Origin: Anaeramoeba flamelloides
Lineage: Eukaryota > Metamonada > Anaeramoebidae
Direction of reading: 5' to 3'
DNA: 64,000 nt
Assembly: GCA_027625915.1 (NCBI GenBank)
Contig: JANTQA010000015.1
Span: 3,749,001 to 3,813,000, forward strand
Shown: one piece after another, positions 58,532-64,000 of the stretch
Numbering within the stretch: position 1 is the first letter of the stretch
Layout: each line of letters starts with the position of its first letter
Made by a program: the position numbers and the translations under genes
Notes under the pieces: generated by a model
What the model was told of the DNA's origin: nothing
Seen by the model: the letters and a program-made list of their open reading frames with translations, nothing else
Databases searched by the model: none

Positions 58532-58978
58532 TTACACATCTTCAATAATAATAATGAAAACAAGTTTTTTTGATGAACAAACAAAAAAATATGAAAAGCA
58601 AAACAAACCATCGGATGACTCACCAGTTTCTTCTTTATAAAAGTGATCCCCCCTGTTTCTTTCTCTTTTTCTAAAATCTCGTATATAATTCGTAAAAAAA
58701 TTCTTTACTTCGATCTCTGCTTTTTCCTTTTGTTCGTTTGCATTTTTGTTTTTGATTTTGTTTTCTTTTTTGTTCTTTTTCTGAAGAAAATCGTCAAATG
58801 CCATTTTCATGTAAAGATTGCCTGTTTGGTTTGCTTCATAATTTGGTGAATTATTCCCATTTTCTTTGTATGTTGATTGATTTGCAGTTCCCTTTTCAAT
58901 TTCTATTTGCATTATGCCATGTGGAATTTGGTTGTTTTCTTCATTATTTTGTTCTTTCTCTTCACCTGTGTTTGACAT
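58532..58978 (-). CDS. Small charged protein of unknown function with an in-frame optional intron
   Basis: ATG at 58978 opens MSNTGEEKEQNNEENN, a hydrophilic E/N/K-rich protein with a central KMAFDDFLQKKNKKEN and FFTNYIRDFRKRERNRGDHF, probably helical. No family was recognised. A GTGAGT donor at 58623 and a TTGAAG acceptor ending at 58540 define an 84-bp intron, a multiple of three with no stop in it. Spliced, the protein is ~120 residues and ends KEETDV; unspliced it is 148 residues with a hydrophobic tail (LFCFSYFFVCSSKKLVFIII). The spliced form is preferred because the tail reads like intron sequence. The gene is divergent from the RCC1 gene. A nuclear or cytosolic role cannot be told apart. 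Confidence 0.6.
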   Translation of the reverse strand: MSNTGEEKEQNNEENNQIPHGIMQIEIEKGTANQSTYKENGNNSPNYEANQTGNLYMKMAFDDFLQKKNKKENKIKNKNANEQKEKAEIEVKNFFTNYIRDFRKRERNRGDHFYKEETGESSDGLFCFSYFFVCSSKKLVFIIIIEDV

Positions 58979-60206
58979 AGTAACAAGAGAAACAAGATGA
59001 GAGTTTAATTAGTAAAAAATGAGTGATGATTTTTTTTTCAAACTTCTGTCCGTAAATAAAGTTACTCTAATTAATTTGTTTAGGGCTACTAATTTGAAAT
59101 GAAATAGTACACTCTGTCTGATACTTTTATTGGTGTTAACTCAAAATATTCCTCCAAATCTTGAGAAGTAATTTGATACACTTATTTGTTTTATTTTATA
59201 ATAGGAGTAACTTGTCAATATTGCATTTTTTTTCAGATAAACCAATGAAAAATCTTTTACTGTGTTATTGATCAATTAGAAATTCCAATATCACCTTTTG
59301 ATTATAAATCTTGAAAAAAACCTTTGTTTTTTAATTGAAAATTTTATTTTTCTTCTTCATATTAATCTGATAAATTAGTCCAATTCAGATATTACTTTGT
59401 TAATTTTACCTTTTTTTAATTGTCTAAAGATGAAATTTCCAAATTTTCTCAAGTTTATTGATTTTCTTTTTGAGATCCTCTTTCTCTTCTTTTAAATCCA
59501 CATTTTTACTCCAGCTAAAATCTATCAATTCTCTGAAATAAAATTACTCACCCCAAAGACAAAGAAATCAAAAATTTTCATTTTAATTTCCCGAACACTT
59601 TATTAAATTTTCTTTTTTTCATTTTTTTTTTTATTTATAGTTTTTTATCAATTAAATATTCAAAAACAGAGTTAAAGAAGAAGGATTGTTGTTTTAAATT
59701 AACAAACAACCAAGTAAAATACAAATTCGTGATCGTTTAGATGTACTAAACTTCTTTTTTTGTTCTTTTTAAACACTTAGTGTTCCTCAATTAAAAAATA
59801 TAAAAATAACAAAAAAATTAAACAAAAGTTTTCAAATCGGAAAAATATTGGATTAATTTTTTAAAAAAAGCTTTTTTTTATTTCTTTTTCTTTTTGATTA
59901 TTTTTTAGGCTTGTCAAATAAGTAAAAAAGATCAAAGAGTAGTTACTAACTTTAATAAAATAAAAAACAATGTACCACATCCAATAAAATTTTCTTATTC
60001 AAAATAAATTTGGAAGGATAACAATTTAAAAAAAATATTCACAATGCACAAATTGCAATTCCCGAAATTAAACTTTAAATCAATTAGAGACACCAATCTG
60101 TAAACTCTTTATTTTTTTTCCTCATACTTTGAAGTACCCATTGTTGGAATTGTTGGTAATTTGGATTATTTTTTTTTTCTTTGTTTTCTTTGTATCAGCT
60201 CTTTTT
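58979..60206. other. Divergent spacer with a possible short coiled-coil exon
   Basis: Promoter region between the minus-strand small protein and the plus-strand RCC1 gene. Apart from the candidate exon at 59425-59532, no coding or RNA feature was recognised. T-rich tracts precede the RCC1 start. Confidence 0.5.
59425..59532 (-). CDS. Candidate terminal coiled-coil exon, gene unknown
   Basis: After a TATTTCAG acceptor at about 59533, the minus strand reads RIDRFSWSKNVDLKEEKEDL then KKKINKLEKIWKFHL and TAG. The heptad-like L/I spacing and charged pattern look coding rather than random. No convincing upstream exon was found: an ATG frame (MKIFDFFVFG) just upstream would need a 19-nt intron (GTGAGT...TTTCAG), far shorter than others here. 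It may be the end of an unrecognised gene, a relic, or chance. Confidence 0.3.
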
Positions 60207-60884
60207 ATGGATTTGTTAGTCTTTGGAAAAACAAAAGGATTTTTTGGCCAGGAGAATAAAAAGATAACAACAAACCCTTCTCAAGTAAAGAATATTAACA
60301 AGGCAAAAATAAAGCAAATTGTAAGCAGTCATACGAAAATATGTTTCTTAAAAGAAAATGGAACAATACTTCAAATAGATCTTAAGTCAAATGATCAATT
60401 GGAGTTTAATGAACACAAATTTGTTTCAATTGCATGTGGCTATTCTCATTTTATTGCTTTGTCAAAGGAATTCAAGATATATTCTTGGGACACAGATTCT
60501 CAAACTGGTTGTATTGGCCATGGCAGAACAGGTGATAAATCCACCCCAACATTAATTGAGAATGTTAAAAATATCAATTTCAAATCAATTGTTTGTGGGA
60601 ACTTTCATTCCTTATGTTTAACACACGACAATATATTATATGGGTTTGGCAATAATATGTAAAAATTCTCTCTTGAATAAAGTCATTTTTTCAATAATTT
60701 ATTTTTTATAATTTTTTTCAAACTTTAAATTTTTTTTGAATAGACATGGTGAATTAGGCACAGGCGAACGTTTTAATTTTGCTCAACCACAAATTGTCCA
60801 TAAAAATGTGATTAAAATTTGGTCTGGCTTCTCTTGGAATTCTTTTATTCAAAAAAGCGATAATACTTTGTTAGGCTTTGGATT
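60207..60884 (+). CDS. RCC1-repeat protein, 5' exons (3' end not found)
   Basis: Exon 1 is 60207-60658 and exon 2 60744-60884, joined by an 85-bp intron (GTAAAA...AATAG) that restores GFGNNIHGELGTGERF, a classic RCC1 G-N-x-x-G-x-L-G-x-G repeat. The ATG at 60207 begins MDLLVFGKTKGFFGQENKK, the usual start of an RCC1 beta-propeller. Blades recur as SIACGYSHFIALSKEFKIYS, SIVCGNFHSLCLTHDNILYG and IWSGFSWNSFIQKSDNTLLG. Propellers of this type act in GTPase regulation or as protein-binding scaffolds. Exon 2 ends at a GTAAAT donor after LLGFG, where the next repeat should follow, but no matching exon was recognised up to 64000. The gene is therefore partial here: the next exon is either beyond the window, across a long intron, or missed. 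The frame can be extended upstream of the ATG without a family match and was not used. Confidence 0.8.
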
Positions 60885-63198
60885 GTAAATTTTTTTTTTT
60901 TTTTTTTCTTTTATTTTTTTTTTTAATTATTTGACTGGTTCTATCTTCCATTCAATTTTTGGATGTATTTTGAAACCCACCATAATTTTAAAATTAGCCC
61001 TACCATTCTTTAAACATTCAATTTTCCTGACAGACATTTGAATTTTATATGTCCACTTTATGATGAAAATTTTCTTTTTGAAACTAACAATTGTTTTTTA
61101 TGTTTAGTATTGAGTGAATAAAATCCAGTCCAGAACAAAACAAATCAAATAGTAGTGTGGTGTACTTTGTGTTTCTAAAAAAACAACAATAAAAAACAAT
61201 GATAATTTCTGAAAAATGCCAGAAGTGTTGAAAGTAAAATTCAAGTTTAAATCAAAGGACTAACGTTAAGAATACAAACACCCTAGTTTCGAAGTGTACC
61301 TATTTGGGCGCTTTTTGAGATCTCTTAGATTTTTATTCATTTTTATTAAATCCGTCTATTTTTACCAAAAAAAGAGAACAACACCATTACAGAATAAATG
61401 TACAGCGGTTCGAGAACAGCTACACATTTAACTCATCATATTGTATCAATTTTTACTCCTGGTATTTGAATTAAAAACGGGAAAAATTTTATATTTCATT
61501 TTCAATTTCCTTTTTTTCTTTTTCAAATAGATTGAAATTGGGGTAATCTCTATTTTTTTTATTATATCATTGATACTGGACAAAGAAAATTTAAAAAGAA
61601 ATAATAAAAATTAAAATAAACTAGATATCCCAAAATTTTAACACAGTTTAAACAGTTGAAAGAATAACAATACTTCACTTTACATTCAATTTGGAAATAA
61701 TTTTGATTATACTAACTATTTCATTTTTTGTTTTTTTATTTTGTTTTGATTTCCTTTTTTCGAGTTATAAAATATGTTTTGTTAGATCTGTAATTTTTTT
61801 CGAAGGTTGATACAAGGTTAGCGTTGATTTTGTTTAATTGAAAAATCACATACAATTGGTTGATGGTATCTTATCATTTGATCGATCAACAATTGTTGGT
61901 GAAATTTCAACAAATTTACCAATACATTTTTTGTTAAAGCTCTTTGCATTATTTTGGATACACTAATTTTTTTTCTTGAGTTTTATATTTTTTTCTTTTA
62001 TTTGGATGAAAATGAATTTACTTATAAAAACATTAATACTCGGTTATTTAAATGTGGTTTTATATATACGTTTGAAAAAATATAATAAATGTAGTTGTTT
62101 TTTTCTTATTTTTCATTTTGGATGTGTCCAAATTTTTTGAATGAGGTTTCTATTTATCCCTTAACACCCCGGGTTTGCCTAAATTTCATCAAGTTTAAAA
62201 AAAAAATTTAACATTACCTTGAAATGTTAATATATTTATTTTCTTATTTGTCTTTAACCCAGATCTGAATTATAATAAAAAGTTTAAATAGTTCAAAGAT
62301 AAAGTAGTTATGTTATTATAATTTTTTTTTAATATTGAAAAAAAAAATAAAAATTATACATTTTTACATTTTTACATTTTTTCTAAAGAGATTTTTATTT
62401 TTATTTTATTTTTTTAATTAGAAAATTTATGAAAATAATAGTAATTCAAAACTCAATACATTGATTTATTAATAATAAATATCAAATAATGTTGTTAATA
62501 TAATGATAAAATAAATAAATAAAAAAATATATTACTGAGAAATTTTCATTTTTTTTTTAGATAAAATTTTAATAAATATTAATTTAAGAGAAAAATTAAA
62601 TTGATTTCTTTAGGTCAAAATTAAAAATTTAGTATGGATAATGATCTAAAACTTTTATTTAAACAATAAAAAATCCTTGAAAAAACAAAAATAAACAAAA
62701 AATTATAAAACAATTTCATTTATTACATTGGAATTAAATCAAATATAAACTTTTTTAATAGATAAAGTAATCAATCCTAATTTTTTAAAAAAAATAAAAA
62801 ATAACTTTTAAATATTATTCAAAGATAATAAAATAATCTTCGAAACCAAGAAATTTTTTTTTGAATTTTGATATGGGTAAAAATTTGAAAAAAATCTTTG
62901 TCAAAATTGAATTTTTCAATCTAAATTAATCCAGATCTAGGAAAATAATTTTTGATCTATGGCCTATTTTTCAATAATATTGTTTATTTTATGTCTAGAT
63001 TTTAAAAAGACATATATTAAGTAATAGTAAAAATTAAAAAAAAAATTCAATTATTAATCTGACTCGAACTATTGGCCAAATCATTTAAATTCAAAAAAAA
63101 AAGATAGTTGAAAAAATTACCGAATTTTACAATGAAAAAAAATATTATTCTTTTTTAAAATTTAATTTATATTTTTTTATTTTTTAATTATTTCAAAT

Positions 63199-63229
<31 letters not shown>

Positions 63230-64000
63230 TGCTATTGAATGGAAATCAATAGATAAAACAATTTTTTTATGTGATGCCAAAATATATTTTGTAGTGAATA
63301 CATTATTTATTAAAGTATTTTAGGCAATGTTGGGGTGTAAAGGGCTCCAAATAAATTTACAGTAAAGTATGATGTGTTTGAATCATTAAAACTAAGAGGT
63401 TTTTGATATGTTGATAAACTTTTCAAAAAAAAATAAAAAAAATTTTTTTTTTACAAAATTTGGTTGGAACAATAATAAAATCGCAAGAACCAAGAGAAAA
63501 TTTTTAAAAGGTTGAAAAAATTATTTGAAAATAATTTTTTTTTTATTGTATGTAATTATACAATTTTTTATTATAAAATTTTCTTTCAAAGATAATTTTT
63601 AATAAATTCTATATCTTATACACCCTTTGATAACAATTCAAATTAAAAATTTTATTTTGAAGATAAATATGTATATTTGGGGTTCTAAGATATATATATA
63701 TATATATCATAATTATCTTGGTGAACGTGCTTTACAATGTTAGAATTTGAAAATTCAAAAATTGAAATTATATTTAAAATTTTTTAATAACCAAAAACCC
63801 AAAAATATTAAAGACTCCCCCCCCCAAGAAAAGTTAGGATTCTACAGCACATCTTTTCATTAATGATACTATTGATTTTGATTATTTTTAAATAAAAACA
63901 AAGTTTTTTATTGATAAATTTTGAATTAATTTCTTCTTTAAAAGCAATGGAAAAATTTAAAGTACTAAAGAACTTTTTTTAATAAATCCTTATATAATCT
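60885..64000. other. Noncoding DNA after RCC1 exon 2
   Basis: Probably a long intron or the 3' region of the RCC1 gene. It holds repeat E copy 2 (62158-63344), an (AT)n tract at about 63198-63230 inside that repeat, another short (AT)n near 63690 and a C9 tract (63817-63825). No further RCC1 repeat, other exon or RNA gene was recognised. Confidence 0.55.
62158..63344. mobile_element. Repeat E, copy 2: TIR element of about 1.19 kb
   Basis: The left end CCCTTAACACCCCGGGTTTG and the inverted right end CCCTTTACACCCCAACATTG match at most positions, continuing into GCCTAAA on both sides, so this copy keeps both terminal repeats. The interior is A/T-rich, without an open frame, and is similar in reverse orientation to about 46500-47631. 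Interpreted as a nonautonomous DNA transposon, older than family D judging by the divergence. Confidence 0.65.

Noticed and set aside
1-64000. LTR elements, Polintons, viral capsid or reverse transcriptase genes, CRISPR arrays, rRNA
   Set aside because: No polymerase, integrase, capsid or protease motif, no long direct terminal repeats, no regularly spaced repeats and no rRNA-like sequence were seen.

Overview
This is a stretch of an AT-rich (roughly 80% A+T by eye) nuclear genome from a unicellular eukaryote. The evidence is spliceosomal GT-AG introns, TAA/TAG stops, low-complexity Q/N/K/E/S runs inside proteins, and a set of typical eukaryotic regulatory families (RasGEF, TAF9, Furry, TTP-like CCCH finger, PH, DEK_C-PC4, USP25/28-like deubiquitinase, RCC1). 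The style (Ras exchange factors, RCC1 proteins, K/E-rich linkers, very AT-rich DNA) suggests an amoeboid protist such as an anaeramoeba or an amoebozoan. No rRNA or organellar marker is present, so the lineage is an inference. No bacterial operons, CRISPR array, tRNA, rRNA, LTR element or viral gene was seen.

Layout. 1-3.1 kb: 3' exon of a RasGEF gene (+). 6.5-7.0 kb: TAF9 (-). 12.1-12.9 kb: a three-exon gene (-) for a small C2-like protein. 16.3-27.6 kb: a very large gene (+) for a Furry/Tao3/Mor2 homologue, with a 3.9-kb intron and several reading-frame breaks at A/T runs. 29.5-30.2 kb: a two-exon CCCH zinc-finger gene (+). 35.3-36.2 kb: coiled-coil plus PH protein (-). 47.7-48.6 kb: DEK_C-PC4 coactivator (-), like plant KELP. 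53.0-55.4 kb: UIM plus USP deubiquitinase of the USP25/28 type (-). 58.5-59.0 kb: a small unknown charged protein (-). 60.2-60.9 kb: 5' part of an RCC1-repeat gene (+). Genes are separated by 1-11 kb of noncoding DNA and form no operon-like cluster.

The noncoding DNA is not empty. It carries several families of short terminal-inverted-repeat elements without a recognisable transposase: five ~195-bp fold-back elements flanked by TA (family A), palindromic elements sharing an AAGGACTATCGAATTTTATG end (B), ~430-450 bp elements with 20-30 bp inverted ends (C), two nearly identical ~0.93-kb elements in opposite orientation (D), a diverged ~1.2-kb pair (E), a ~640-bp noncoding direct repeat (F), a ~100-bp inverted pair bracketing 2.7 kb of nested insertions (G), a diffuse family (H) and a ~384-bp hairpin (I). 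All look like nonautonomous DNA transposons (MITEs) or their relics. They cluster at 38-44 kb and also lie inside the Furry intron.

The genes are mostly single-copy housekeeping or signalling functions: Ras activation, TFIID/SAGA and PC4-type transcription, mRNA binding, NDR-kinase morphogenesis via Furry, and ubiquitin removal. I saw no convincing evidence of a new multi-gene system. The most unusual signals are the MITE families and the broken frames of the Furry gene.
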